The notes under the pieces were generated by a model. The model had not been told where the DNA came from, made no database searches, and saw nothing but the letters and a program-made list of their open reading frames with translations. From NCBI GenBank assembly GCA_036642795.1, contig JAVXTH010000003.1, positions 1-64,000 of the forward strand: 64,000 nt of DNA, given 5' to 3'. The number at the start of each line of letters is the position of its first letter. The stretch's first letter is position 1. Of the stretch, positions 31,846 through 40,042 are shown one piece after another. The position numbers and the translations under genes were made by a program. This stretch comes from JAVXTH01 sp036642795. Its GTDB lineage: Bacteria; Bacillota_I; Bacilli_A; Erysipelotrichales; Erysipelotrichaceae.

Positions 31846-32616
31846 ATGAAAATTTTATGTATAGGTGATATTGTCGGTGTACCAGGTAGAGAAATCGTTG
31901 GTGAATTACTTCCACGTTTAAAAGAACAATATGCGATTGATATGGTGATTGCGAATGGTGAGAATAGTGCTCATGGTAAGGGAATCACAAAAAAGATTTA
32001 TGATCAATTAATAGGTTTTGGAATTGATTGCATTACAATGGGAAATCATACCTTTGCTAAAGATGATATATTTAAATTTATCGATGAAGCCGATCGCTTA
32101 ATTCGACCAGGCAACATGGAACCCCTTGATTGTGGTGAATGTACGCGTGTTTTCAATATTAAAAACAAACGCGTTGCCGTAAGTAATTTAAGTGGTGAGG
32201 TATGGATGCATAATGTTGTCGATTCACCTTTTATGATGATGGAAGATATTTTAGATGAAATAGATGCCGATATTCATATTGTTGATTTCCATGGGGAAAC
32301 AACGAGTGAAAAGATTGCGTTTACTTACTACTTCGCATCGAAACTAACGGCAGTTGTCGGTACTCATACCCATGTTCAAACAGCCGATGAGCGAATTGAA
32401 CAGGGAACAGCAGCAATTACTGATTTAGGAATGTGTGGAGCGTATCATAGTGTATTAGGCCGCGATGTCGATGAAATTATCACACGCTTTACAACCGATG
32501 AGAAAACCAAGTTTAAAATGGGTTGTGGCCCAGCTATATTTTGTGGAGCCATCATTTCAATTGATGAAGAAAGCAATTTAGCTACGGCAATTGAACGAAT
32601 TCAAATTCGACCTTAA
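31846..32616 (+). CDS. ymdB: YmdB-family metallophosphoesterase
   Basis: YmdB hydrolyses 2',3'-cyclic nucleotides and acts as a regulator of biofilm and motility in B. subtilis. The N-terminus IGDIVGVPGRE binds metal, ANGENSAHGKG lies near residue 37, MGNHTFAKDD near residue 65, DFHGETTSEK near residue 147 and VGTHTHVQTAD near residue 171. The length of 256 residues fits TIGR00282. It follows rny by seven bases, with a terminator after the stop. Confidence 0.93.
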   Translation: MKILCIGDIVGVPGREIVGELLPRLKEQYAIDMVIANGENSAHGKGITKKIYDQLIGFGIDCITMGNHTFAKDDIFKFIDEADRLIRPGNMEPLDCGECTRVFNIKNKRVAVSNLSGEVWMHNVVDSPFMMMEDILDEIDADIHIVDFHGETTSEKIAFTYYFASKLTAVVGTHTHVQTADERIEQGTAAITDLGMCGAYHSVLGRDVDEIITRFTTDEKTKFKMGCGPAIFCGAIISIDEESNLATAIERIQIRP

Positions 32617-32628
32617 ATAAGAAATAAG

Positions 32629-32662
32629 GAAATATCAATTATTTGGTATTTCTTTTCTTTTG
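32629..32662 (+). terminator. Terminator of rny-ymdB
   Basis: GAAATATCAA (32629-32638) pairs with TTGGTATTTC (32643-32652) with one G-U pair, followed by a T-rich tract. Confidence 0.75.
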
Positions 32663-32687
32663 GAATCGTGAAAACATCATATCTTTA

Positions 32688-32716
32688 TTTACTTTTAGGA
32701 GCGCTTCATATATAAT
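32688..32716 (+). promoter_or_regulatory. Sigma-A promoter of the ferredoxin gene
   Basis: TTTACT at 32688-32693 and TATAAT at 32711-32716 are 17 bases apart. Confidence 0.7.
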
Positions 32717-32743
32717 GAATACAGTTAAAAGGAGGAATATAAA

Positions 32744-32917
32744 ATGCCAGTTACTATTAATTCAGAAACTTGTATCGGATGCGGAGCATGCGTTGGAGTT
32801 TGTCCAGTTGGAGCTTTATCAATGGACGGTGACAATAAATCCGTTTGTGACGAAGGAAGTTGTATCGATTGTGGTTCATGTTTAGCTACATGCCCAGTTG
32901 AAGCTATTTCTCAGTAA
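32744..32917 (+). CDS. 2[4Fe-4S] ferredoxin
   Basis: This 57-residue electron carrier of clostridial type has two C-x2-C-x2-C-x3-C-P motifs: CIGCGACVGVCP at residues 10-21 and CIDCGSCLATCP at residues 40-51. GGAGGAATATAAA precedes ATG 32744. It has its own promoter and terminator, so it is probably well expressed. A longer frame overlapping here in another phase is spurious. A natural partner in the window is NfnAB (56778-59005), though no physical link is implied. Confidence 0.95.
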   Translation: MPVTINSETCIGCGACVGVCPVGALSMDGDNKSVCDEGSCIDCGSCLATCPVEAISQ

Positions 32918-32940
32918 ACCAAGCATTGCTTGGTTTTTTT
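32917..32940 (+). terminator. Terminator of the ferredoxin gene
   Basis: AACCAAGC (32917-32924) pairs perfectly with GCTTGGTT around ATT, followed by a T run. Confidence 0.88.
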
Positions 32941-32986
32941 AATTAATTAATATGAAAATATTTATATAGTATTTTGGAGGAACAAG

Positions 32987-34423
32987 ATGAAAAAACAACC
33001 AGGATGGGCTTTACCATCTTTAAAAGATGCACAGACTAGAACTAAGAATAAAAGTTTAATTGAAAATAGTTTATTTTCAATTCCAAGTGAAATGCAAACA
33101 ATTGGTAAGGAAAAGAAGTACTTTTTAAGAACCTATGGCTGTCAAGCAAATCAACGTGATTCAGAAACAATTGCCGGTATTTTAGAAGAAATGCAATTCG
33201 TTGCGGTAGATCATCCACAAGAGGCTGATTTAATTTTAATGAATACCTGTGCCATTCGAGGCAATGCTGAAGACAAAGTATTAGGTGAATTGGGTTCTTT
33301 AAAACGTTTACTTAAAGATAAGCCAAATCTAGTATTTGGTTTATGTGGATGCATGGCGCAAGAAGAAAGTGTGATTGCGACGGTATTAAAGAAATATCAA
33401 CATGTTGATTTAATATTTGGAACTCATAATATTCATCGTTTGCCATATTTACTTCAACAAGCGATGGTTAAAAAAGAAAAAAGTATCGAAGTCTTTTCCA
33501 AAGAAGGTGAAGTGGTTGAAAATCTTCCCGTACGCCGTTTTGGAAAACATAAAGCTTGGGTTAATATTATGTACGGCTGTGATAAGTTTTGTACCTATTG
33601 CATCGTTCCTTATACAAGAGGAAAAGAACGTTCCAGAAGAAAAGAAGATATTTTAGATGAAATTCAAGTTTTAATTAAAGAAGGCTTTAAAGAAGTTACT
33701 TTATTAGGACAAAACGTAAACGCTTATGGGAAAGACATTGAAATGGTTGGTGGTTTTGCCTCTTTGCTTGAAGATGTAGCAAAGATGGATATTCCAAGAA
33801 TTCGTTTTATGACTTCACATCCTTGGGATTTCAGTGATGAAATGATTCAAGTGATAGCAAAATATGATAATATTATGCCTTTCATTCATTTACCAGTTCA
33901 ATCCGGGGATGATGCCATGCTGAAAATTATGGGTCGTCGTTATAATAGTACTCAATATAAAACCTTGTTTGATAAATTAAAAGCTAATATAAAGAATTGT
34001 GCTTTTTCTACTGATATTATTGTTGGCTTCCCCAATGAAAGTGAAGAACAGTTTCAACATACTTTGGATATGGTGAATTATTGTCAATATGATAATGCCT
34101 TTACTTTTATCTATTCACCAAGAGAGGGAACACCGGCTGCGAAGATGGAAGATAATGTGTCAATGGAAGTAAAACAAGAACGTTTACAACGCTTAAACGA
34201 AGTTACGAACCATTATGCTCATATTAAAAATGAAGCCTATCGTAATCAAATTGTGGAAGTTTTAGTAGATGGTCCTAGTAAAAAGAACTCGAAGATTTTT
34301 GCGGGCTATACACAAGGAAATAAACTTGTTAACTTTAAAGCAAAAAAAGCAATGTGTGGTGATCTTGTGAAAGTCAAAATTGTTGATGTAAAAACTTGGT
34401 CATTAGATGGAGAAGAAATATAA
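32987..34423 (+). CDS. miaB: tRNA-2-methylthio-N6-dimethylallyladenosine synthase
   Basis: MiaB adds the methylthio group at A37 of tRNAs reading codons that start with U. The N-terminal UPF0004 domain holds cysteines in YGCQANQRDSE, NTCAIRGNAEDK and GLCGCMAQE. The radical SAM site is CDKFCTYC near residue 202, and a C-terminal TRAM domain follows (EAYRNQIVEVLVDG). The length of 478 residues fits MiaB better than the shorter MtaB. GGAGGA precedes ATG 32987. Confidence 0.94.
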   Translation: MKKQPGWALPSLKDAQTRTKNKSLIENSLFSIPSEMQTIGKEKKYFLRTYGCQANQRDSETIAGILEEMQFVAVDHPQEADLILMNTCAIRGNAEDKVLGELGSLKRLLKDKPNLVFGLCGCMAQEESVIATVLKKYQHVDLIFGTHNIHRLPYLLQQAMVKKEKSIEVFSKEGEVVENLPVRRFGKHKAWVNIMYGCDKFCTYCIVPYTRGKERSRRKEDILDEIQVLIKEGFKEVTLLGQNVNAYGKDIEMVGGFASLLEDVAKMDIPRIRFMTSHPWDFSDEMIQVIAKYDNIMPFIHLPVQSGDDAMLKIMGRRYNSTQYKTLFDKLKANIKNCAFSTDIIVGFPNESEEQFQHTLDMVNYCQYDNAFTFIYSPREGTPAAKMEDNVSMEVKQERLQRLNEVTNHYAHIKNEAYRNQIVEVLVDGPSKKNSKIFAGYTQGNKLVNFKAKKAMCGDLVKVKIVDVKTWSLDGEEI

Positions 34424-34431
34424 TAGAAACT

Positions 34432-34458
34432 AAAAAAGGTGAGTTTTCACTTTTTTTA
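34432..34458 (+). terminator. Terminator of miaB
   Basis: AAAAAAGGTGA (34432-34442) pairs with TCACTTTTTT from 34447, including G-U pairs, and runs into T. Confidence 0.7.
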
Positions 34459-34481
34459 TGTTCTTTTTGAGCGATTTAGGC

Positions 34482-34549
34482 TATAATAAGAATAGCGAAA
34501 TTGAAAAAGGGCTTAACACTAGTTGTTTTTTAATGAGATGGGTTATAAT
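34482..34549 (+). promoter_or_regulatory. Two candidate -10 boxes before the RNase J gene
   Basis: TATAAT is found at 34482-34487 and again at 34544-34549. The downstream box has TTGTTT 15 bases upstream (34523-34528). Either or both could serve the gene at 34575. Confidence 0.45.
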
Positions 34550-34574
34550 AATAATACCAAGTAGGAGGTAACAT

Positions 34575-36236
34575 ATGGACCAAGTTCGTATTTTTGCGCT
34601 TGGAGGCCTTGATGAGAATGGGAAAAACATGCTCGTTGTCGAGGTTAATCAAGCTATTTTTGTGATTGAAGCAGGTTTAAAGTATCCTGAATCAGAAACA
34701 TTGGGAGTCGATTTTATCATTCCTGATTTCTCATATTTAATCGAAAATAAAGATCGCATCAAAGCTATCTTTATCACACATGGTCATGACGATGTCATGG
34801 CAGCTTTACCATATCTATTAAAACAGGTCAAAGTTCCTGTTTATACCGGAGCACTTACCGGAAATTTGATTTATGATATGTTGAAAAAAGAAGGTATCCG
34901 TGATATCAAAGTTCATAAGATGAAACGGACATCTCGTCAAGTGATTGACGGAGTACAAATTCGTACATTTGGAATGACGCATGCTTATCCTGATAATTTT
35001 GGCATTGCAATCAATACAGATCAAGGTTATATCGTATATACTGGTGAATTTATCATTGATTACGATATGCTTCAAGAAGAGTATTTATGTGATTTAAATG
35101 AATTATCGGATATTGGCAAAAAAGGTGTATTAGCATTGTTATGTGAAAGTGGTGGAGCCGATCGTAGTGGACATACCGCTCCCAATCATCGAATTGCTAA
35201 TTTAATTGAACCGATATTTGAAGCAAATGAAGGAAAGCGAATTTTAATTTCAGCTTATCGTCAAAGTTTATATCGCGTGATTGAAATTATTGATATGGTT
35301 AAAAAATATAATCGTAAAGTATATTTCCATGATCCTGAATTACGTCATATGCTGAAACAATTAGATATCATGGGCTATTACAAAGTTCCTCGTGAAATGG
35401 AAATTAGTGATAAACAATTCACCAATGAAATGGAAGATGTTGTTGTCGTTATTAGTGGAAGTGGAAAAAACCTATTCCGGACAATGTTTAACATCGCAAA
35501 CCATGAAGATGCTTTTGTAGCTTTCCGTTCGAGTGATACAATTATTATGACATCTCCAGTGGTTAGTGGTACTGAGATGGATGCTAGTAATATGGAAAAC
35601 GAAATTTATAAAGAAGGCGGAAAGATTTTCTCACTGAATGCGAAAAGTGTTTTATCAATGCATCCAAGTAGTGAAGATTTAAAAATGATGCTTTATTTAT
35701 TTAAACCAAAATATTATCTTCCAGTAAAAGGTGAATATCGTCATTTAATTGCCAATGCTGATTTAGCTACGAATATGAACTATAAACCAGATCGAATTGT
35801 TATCTTAGATAATGGTCAGATTGCGGAGTTTGAAAACAAAATATTAAAATCAGTGTCCAATCGCATTGAATTAACGGATACTTTAATTGATGGTAAAGAG
35901 AATTGGGATGTTACGGGTGTTGTTTTAAAGGATCGTGAAATGTTATCAACCGATGGAGTTATGATCATTGGTATTGCGGTTAATTTTAAAACAAAAGAGA
36001 TTATTAATGGACCAGATGTTCAAACTCGTGGTTTAATTTATCTTAAAGATGCGGATTACATTGTGAAAGAAGTTAGTAGTATAATGGAAAACACAATCAT
36101 CAATGCAGTGAAAGAAAATCGTTATGATAATTTACAAGCACGTAGCGAAGCAAGAGATAAAATTAATCGCTATTTATCAAAAGAAACTGGAAAACGACCT
36201 ATGGTCTTACCCGTAATTATGGAAATAAACATCTAG
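34575..36236 (+). CDS. rnjB: RNase J paralogue, J2-like with degenerate active site
   Basis: The protein has the RNase J layout: a metallo-beta-lactamase fold, beta-CASP domain and C-terminal domain over 553 residues. Several metal-site motifs are altered. HxHxDH reads HGHDDV near residue 74, the TGDF aspartate is glutamate (YTGEF), HxxGH near residue 365 reads MHPSSED, and PVHGEYR reads PVKGEYR. B. subtilis RNase J2 also has a weakened site and lies near spoIIIE, as here. It probably acts as a partner of an active RNase J1 encoded elsewhere. AGTAGGAGG precedes ATG 34575. Confidence 0.85.
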   Translation: MDQVRIFALGGLDENGKNMLVVEVNQAIFVIEAGLKYPESETLGVDFIIPDFSYLIENKDRIKAIFITHGHDDVMAALPYLLKQVKVPVYTGALTGNLIYDMLKKEGIRDIKVHKMKRTSRQVIDGVQIRTFGMTHAYPDNFGIAINTDQGYIVYTGEFIIDYDMLQEEYLCDLNELSDIGKKGVLALLCESGGADRSGHTAPNHRIANLIEPIFEANEGKRILISAYRQSLYRVIEIIDMVKKYNRKVYFHDPELRHMLKQLDIMGYYKVPREMEISDKQFTNEMEDVVVVISGSGKNLFRTMFNIANHEDAFVAFRSSDTIIMTSPVVSGTEMDASNMENEIYKEGGKIFSLNAKSVLSMHPSSEDLKMMLYLFKPKYYLPVKGEYRHLIANADLATNMNYKPDRIVILDNGQIAEFENKILKSVSNRIELTDTLIDGKENWDVTGVVLKDREMLSTDGVMIIGIAVNFKTKEIINGPDVQTRGLIYLKDADYIVKEVSSIMENTIINAVKENRYDNLQARSEARDKINRYLSKETGKRPMVLPVIMEINI

Positions 36237-36257
36237 ATAATCGATTGGAGGGGTTTC

Positions 36258-38588
36258 ATGGCTAAAAGCAAAACAAAAAAGAAAGATAAAAATAAACAAA
36301 GTGAAGAAAATGATATTCTAGTTTATATCTATGCACTTGTTTTAATAACCTTATCGATTATCGGTTTATTAAATATTGGATTTGTTGGTGAAGTATTAAC
36401 CAATGTCATGAAAATCGTTTTTGGTAATCTATATGGTGTAATCTATGCAATTATCATTGTTGGTGCCATCGCATTAATGATGAAAAAAAGAATTGCTGAT
36501 TTATCGATGAAATATATTTTAGGTTTTAGTGTATTGTTAATGGCATGGATTTTATTAGCGGCAATACCACGGGATATCAAGTTAAAGGGTATGGCAGTAA
36601 TCAATACTTATTTTCATAATGTAGTCGCCATTTTCAATGGCGAATTACCAGCTCAAGGTGGTTTAATTGGAGCAATATTATTTGCTTTAACTTCATTATT
36701 ATTTGATCGAAGTGGAACTTATATTGTCATTGTTGCGATGGTTATTTTAGGCATCATTATATTAGTCAATCGTAATATGTGGGAATATATTAAGAAATAT
36801 TTAGGATTTCTTGGGAAACCATTCCAATGGCTATTTCAATCGATTTTCAAACGTGATAAAGGTGAAGACGATGAAAAGGATTCAGCTGATTGGAAGGTTG
36901 AAGAAGAGGAAGAAGAACCACGATTTACGCCAATTGATTTAAATGGTGATCCGCAAACGATCATGAGTCAAAATGCGGAAGTGTTTGGTAAGATATCAGC
37001 CGATGATAAAAATGATGAAAGTGAAGATAAAGTCTCTTTTTTAGAAGCGGATGAAGAAATTGGCGCAGCGATTCGTAAGCGTAAGGGAATCCATGATCCT
37101 AAGATTGAAAAAATCATTGGGAAAGAAGATACCTTTGTAAGTGCCTTTCATGATGATTATGCAAACTATCGATTACCTCGATTATCTTTATTGAACGATA
37201 CGAATAAAAAGCTACGTTCAACGGCAAATGTTGCGGCAGCAAATGATGCTGGTAAGCGTTTGATTAATATCTTGGATCAATTTGGTGTGAAAGCTACTTT
37301 AGTAAATACGCATATTGGACCAAGTGTAACAAAATTTGAAATTAAACCGGATTTAGGGGTTCGTGTACATAAGATTAGTAATCTTCAATATGATATCAAA
37401 ATGGCACTTGCGGCAAAAGATATTCGAATTGAAGCACCAATTCCTGGTAAATCAGCAGTTGGAATTGAAATTCCTAATGTTGAGAAAACTGTTGTAACGA
37501 TGAAAGAATTAATGAAATCAATTCCTGAAAAATATCTAGGAAAAAAATTAATGTTTGCTTTAGGTAAAGATTTAATGGGAAATTGTATCTATGGTGAATT
37601 AAATAAAATGCCACATTTATTAATTGCAGGAGCAACGGGTAGTGGAAAGAGTGTTTGTATAAATTCCATCATCACGTCATTGATTATGCGCTGTACACCG
37701 GATGAAGTTAAATTACTACTGGTGGATCCTAAGAAGGTTGAGTTTACTCCTTATCATGGTCTGCCTCATTTACTTGGACCAGTCATTACCGATGGAGAAG
37801 AAGCAGCAAGAGCCTTAAAGGTTGTTGTAGCGACGATGGATAATCGTTATGAGTTATTCTCAAGAGCTGGGGTTCGTAATATTGGTGGTTATAATACCTA
37901 TTTAGATGAACATCCCGAAGAAGGCTTAACACGTTTGCCTTGGATTGTTGTTATTATTGATGAATTAGCGGATTTAATGTTAGTTGCTGCGAAAGATGTT
38001 GAAGCAAGTATTCAAAGAATTACGCAATTAGCACGAGCTGCTGGAATTCATTTAATTGTCGCAACGCAACGACCAAGTGTCGATGTTATTACTGGCGTAA
38101 TTAAAGCCAATATTCCAAGTAGAATTGCTTTCGCGGTTTCAAGTGCAGTCGATTCAAGAACGATTCTTGATCAAATCGGCGCAGAGAAGTTATTAGGTTA
38201 TGGTGATATGTTATACATTCCAATCGGCGAACAAGTAGCGATGCGAGTTCAAGGTGTCTTTGTGAGCGATGATGAAGTATTAGCAATTACCAACCAAGCT
38301 AAAGCACAAGGAAAACCAAAATTTGATGATGCCTTCGTCCGTTTAGAATTATTAGATGGGGGAAGAGGAGCAAGTGATAATTCAAGTGATCCACTTTATG
38401 AAGAAGTGAAGGAATTTGTGATTCAAAGTCGCAGAGCCAGTACATCACTCATTCAAAGAAAATTTTCAATCGGCTATTCACGAGCAGCAAGATTAATTGA
38501 TACGATGGAAGAGAATGGTATCATCGGAGCAAGTCGTGGCAGTAAACCTAGAGAAGTGTTTATAAAAGCAAATCAAGAGGAAGAATAG
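36258..38588 (+). CDS. spoIIIE: DNA translocase FtsK/SpoIIIE
   Basis: This membrane-anchored hexameric pump moves chromosomal DNA through the septum. Four to five hydrophobic helices occupy about residues 20-175, followed by an acidic linker. The motor has Walker A GATGSGKSVC near residue 457 and Walker B VVIIDELADLM near residue 565. The C-terminal gamma domain reads SIGYSRAARLIDTMEENGI and recognises the SRS/KOPS sequences. The length of 776 residues is typical. In a spore former it packs the forespore chromosome. GGAGGGG precedes ATG 36258. Confidence 0.94.
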   Translation: MAKSKTKKKDKNKQSEENDILVYIYALVLITLSIIGLLNIGFVGEVLTNVMKIVFGNLYGVIYAIIIVGAIALMMKKRIADLSMKYILGFSVLLMAWILLAAIPRDIKLKGMAVINTYFHNVVAIFNGELPAQGGLIGAILFALTSLLFDRSGTYIVIVAMVILGIIILVNRNMWEYIKKYLGFLGKPFQWLFQSIFKRDKGEDDEKDSADWKVEEEEEEPRFTPIDLNGDPQTIMSQNAEVFGKISADDKNDESEDKVSFLEADEEIGAAIRKRKGIHDPKIEKIIGKEDTFVSAFHDDYANYRLPRLSLLNDTNKKLRSTANVAAANDAGKRLINILDQFGVKATLVNTHIGPSVTKFEIKPDLGVRVHKISNLQYDIKMALAAKDIRIEAPIPGKSAVGIEIPNVEKTVVTMKELMKSIPEKYLGKKLMFALGKDLMGNCIYGELNKMPHLLIAGATGSGKSVCINSIITSLIMRCTPDEVKLLLVDPKKVEFTPYHGLPHLLGPVITDGEEAARALKVVVATMDNRYELFSRAGVRNIGGYNTYLDEHPEEGLTRLPWIVVIIDELADLMLVAAKDVEASIQRITQLARAAGIHLIVATQRPSVDVITGVIKANIPSRIAFAVSSAVDSRTILDQIGAEKLLGYGDMLYIPIGEQVAMRVQGVFVSDDEVLAITNQAKAQGKPKFDDAFVRLELLDGGRGASDNSSDPLYEEVKEFVIQSRRASTSLIQRKFSIGYSRAARLIDTMEENGIIGASRGSKPREVFIKANQEEE

Positions 38589-38618
38589 AACAATTTATTT
38601 TGTTTTATTCTTTTTTTA
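38581..38618 (+). terminator. Terminator of spoIIIE
   Basis: AAGAATAGAACAA (38581-38593) pairs with TTGTTTTATTCTT (38600-38612) with one G-U pair, followed by T. The stop codon is inside the stem. Confidence 0.8.
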
Positions 38619-38675
38619 TTTCGTTATTTATCTTTCGCATGTTTAAAAAAATAAGGGAATTAAACATATAGACAA

Positions 38676-38708
38676 TGGAAACGATTGATATGTGTGAAAG
38701 CGTTTACT
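38676..38708 (+). promoter_or_regulatory. Tandem cre-like sites (catabolite control)
   Basis: TGAAAGCGTTTACT at 38695-38708 matches the cre consensus TGNAANCGNWNNCW at every position. TGGAAACGATTGAT at 38676-38689 matches with one miss. The sites lie upstream of the importer promoter; the better one is centred about 58 bases before the expected start. CcpA is the expected binder but is not encoded here. Confidence 0.65.
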
Positions 38709-38724
38709 TTTTCTCATAAATTCA

Positions 38725-38753
38725 TTTACAAATGCATCCAAATAGGCTAAAAT
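38725..38753 (+). promoter_or_regulatory. Sigma-A promoter of the BMP lipoprotein gene
   Basis: TTTACA at 38725-38730 and TAAAAT at 38748-38753 are 17 bases apart. Confidence 0.72.
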
Positions 38754-38795
38754 ATAGGAGATAGGAAACTATTCATTACAAGGAGGAAAACATTA

Positions 38796-39935
38796 ATGAA
38801 AAAGTTTTTATGCGTTCTTGCATGTTTCACAATGGCTGTATCTCTAGCGGGATGTGGCGGAAAAGATGAGAAAAAAGACACGAAAGAAATTGTTATGATT
38901 ACCGATGTTGGTACAATTGATGACAAATCTTTCAACCAAGGTACTTATGAAGGTGTCAAAGCTTATGGTGAAAAGAATAAAGTTAGTTATGACTATATTA
39001 AACCACAAGCAAAAGACAAAGCTGCTTATGATGATGCAGTAGACCAAGCAGTTAAAAACGGAGCAAAAGTTATTGTTACTCCAGGATTCTTATTTGAACC
39101 AACTATTTTTGAAAAACAAGATCAATACAAAGATGTTAAATTTATCTTAATTGATGGTTATCCAAACAATAACAAGTACGATGAAACTCGTAAAGAAAAA
39201 ACAGGTAAGAATACCGTAGGTATTAAATATTCTGAAGAACAATCTGGTTATTTAGCTGGTTATGCTGCTGTTATTGATGGCAGTACTAAATTAGGCTTTA
39301 TGGGTGGAATGGCAGTTCCTGCTGTTGTTAACTTCGGTTATGGTTTCTTACAAGGTGTCGATGCTGCTGCTAAAGAATTAGGCGTTGAAACTACAGTTAA
39401 ATATCATTATACTGGTGACTTCAAAGCTACTCCAGAAGTACAAGCAAAAGCTGCTGGCTGGTATAAAGAAGGTATCGAAACAATCTTCGCATGTGGTGGA
39501 GCTGTTGGTAACTCAGTAATGGCTGCTGCTGAAGCAAACGATCCTGTTGGAAAAGTTATCGGTGTTGACGTTGACCAATCTGCTGAAAGTAAGACAGTTA
39601 TTACATCTGCTTACAAATTATTAGCTAAATCAGTTGAAGACCAATTAACTGCAATTTATGATAAGAAATTCCAAGGTGGTTCTAACTTAGTATTAGGCGC
39701 AAAAGAAGGAATGGTTGGTATTCCAATGAAAACTTCTAAATTCGCTAAATTTACTGAAGAAGAATACGATGCTATGTACAAAAAATTAGCTGCTGGCGAA
39801 ATTAAATTAGTTAACAGTACTGAAGTAAAAGTTGATGCTGCTGGTGCAAAAGTTCTTGATGAAAAAGGACAAACTATTATGATTGAACCTGCTGATATCA
39901 AATTAGAAAAAGTAGCGGTAACAGAAGAGAAATAA
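38796..39935 (+). CDS. nupN: BMP-family substrate-binding lipoprotein of a nucleoside ABC importer
   Basis: A type II signal peptide ends with SLAGCGGK, placing the lipid-bound cysteine at residue 20. The mature protein has the BMP/PnrA fold: VGTIDDKSFNQGTYEGVKAY near residue 47, EEQSGYLAGYAA near residue 148, and GFMGGMAVPAV near residue 168. PnrA-type proteins bind purine nucleosides. It is followed by an ATPase and two permeases, matching NupNOPQ of B. subtilis. A terminator separates it from nupO, so the binding protein may be made in excess. Confidence 0.9.
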   Translation: MKKFLCVLACFTMAVSLAGCGGKDEKKDTKEIVMITDVGTIDDKSFNQGTYEGVKAYGEKNKVSYDYIKPQAKDKAAYDDAVDQAVKNGAKVIVTPGFLFEPTIFEKQDQYKDVKFILIDGYPNNNKYDETRKEKTGKNTVGIKYSEEQSGYLAGYAAVIDGSTKLGFMGGMAVPAVVNFGYGFLQGVDAAAKELGVETTVKYHYTGDFKATPEVQAKAAGWYKEGIETIFACGGAVGNSVMAAAEANDPVGKVIGVDVDQSAESKTVITSAYKLLAKSVEDQLTAIYDKKFQGGSNLVLGAKEGMVGIPMKTSKFAKFTEEEYDAMYKKLAAGEIKLVNSTEVKVDAAGAKVLDEKGQTIMIEPADIKLEKVAVTEEK

Positions 39936-39948
39936 CGGTTATCGAGTA

Positions 39949-39979
39949 AAGGTCGAAGATAATCTTCGACCTTTTTTTA
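39949..39979 (+). terminator. Terminator between nupN and nupO
   Basis: AGGTCGAAGAT pairs with ATCTTCGACCT, and a T run follows. Partial read-through would give more binding protein than transporter. Confidence 0.85.
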
Positions 39980-39990
39980 ACTAAAAAATA

Positions 39991-40019
39991 CTGTAAATAA
40001 CGTTATAATCCGTTATACT
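39991..40019 (+). promoter_or_regulatory. Candidate second promoter before nupO
   Basis: CTGTAA at 39991-39996 and TATACT at 40014-40019 are 17 bases apart. A further TATAAT lies at 40004-40009. Confidence 0.45.
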
Positions 40020-40042
40020 ATAGTTATTATAGGAGGGATACT

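Noticed and set aside
32643..32885. An 80-codon frame over the ferredoxin gene
   Set aside because: It lies in another phase of the ferredoxin gene, starts upstream of the ferredoxin promoter and has no ribosome site; the 57-residue ferredoxin with eight cysteines is the real gene.
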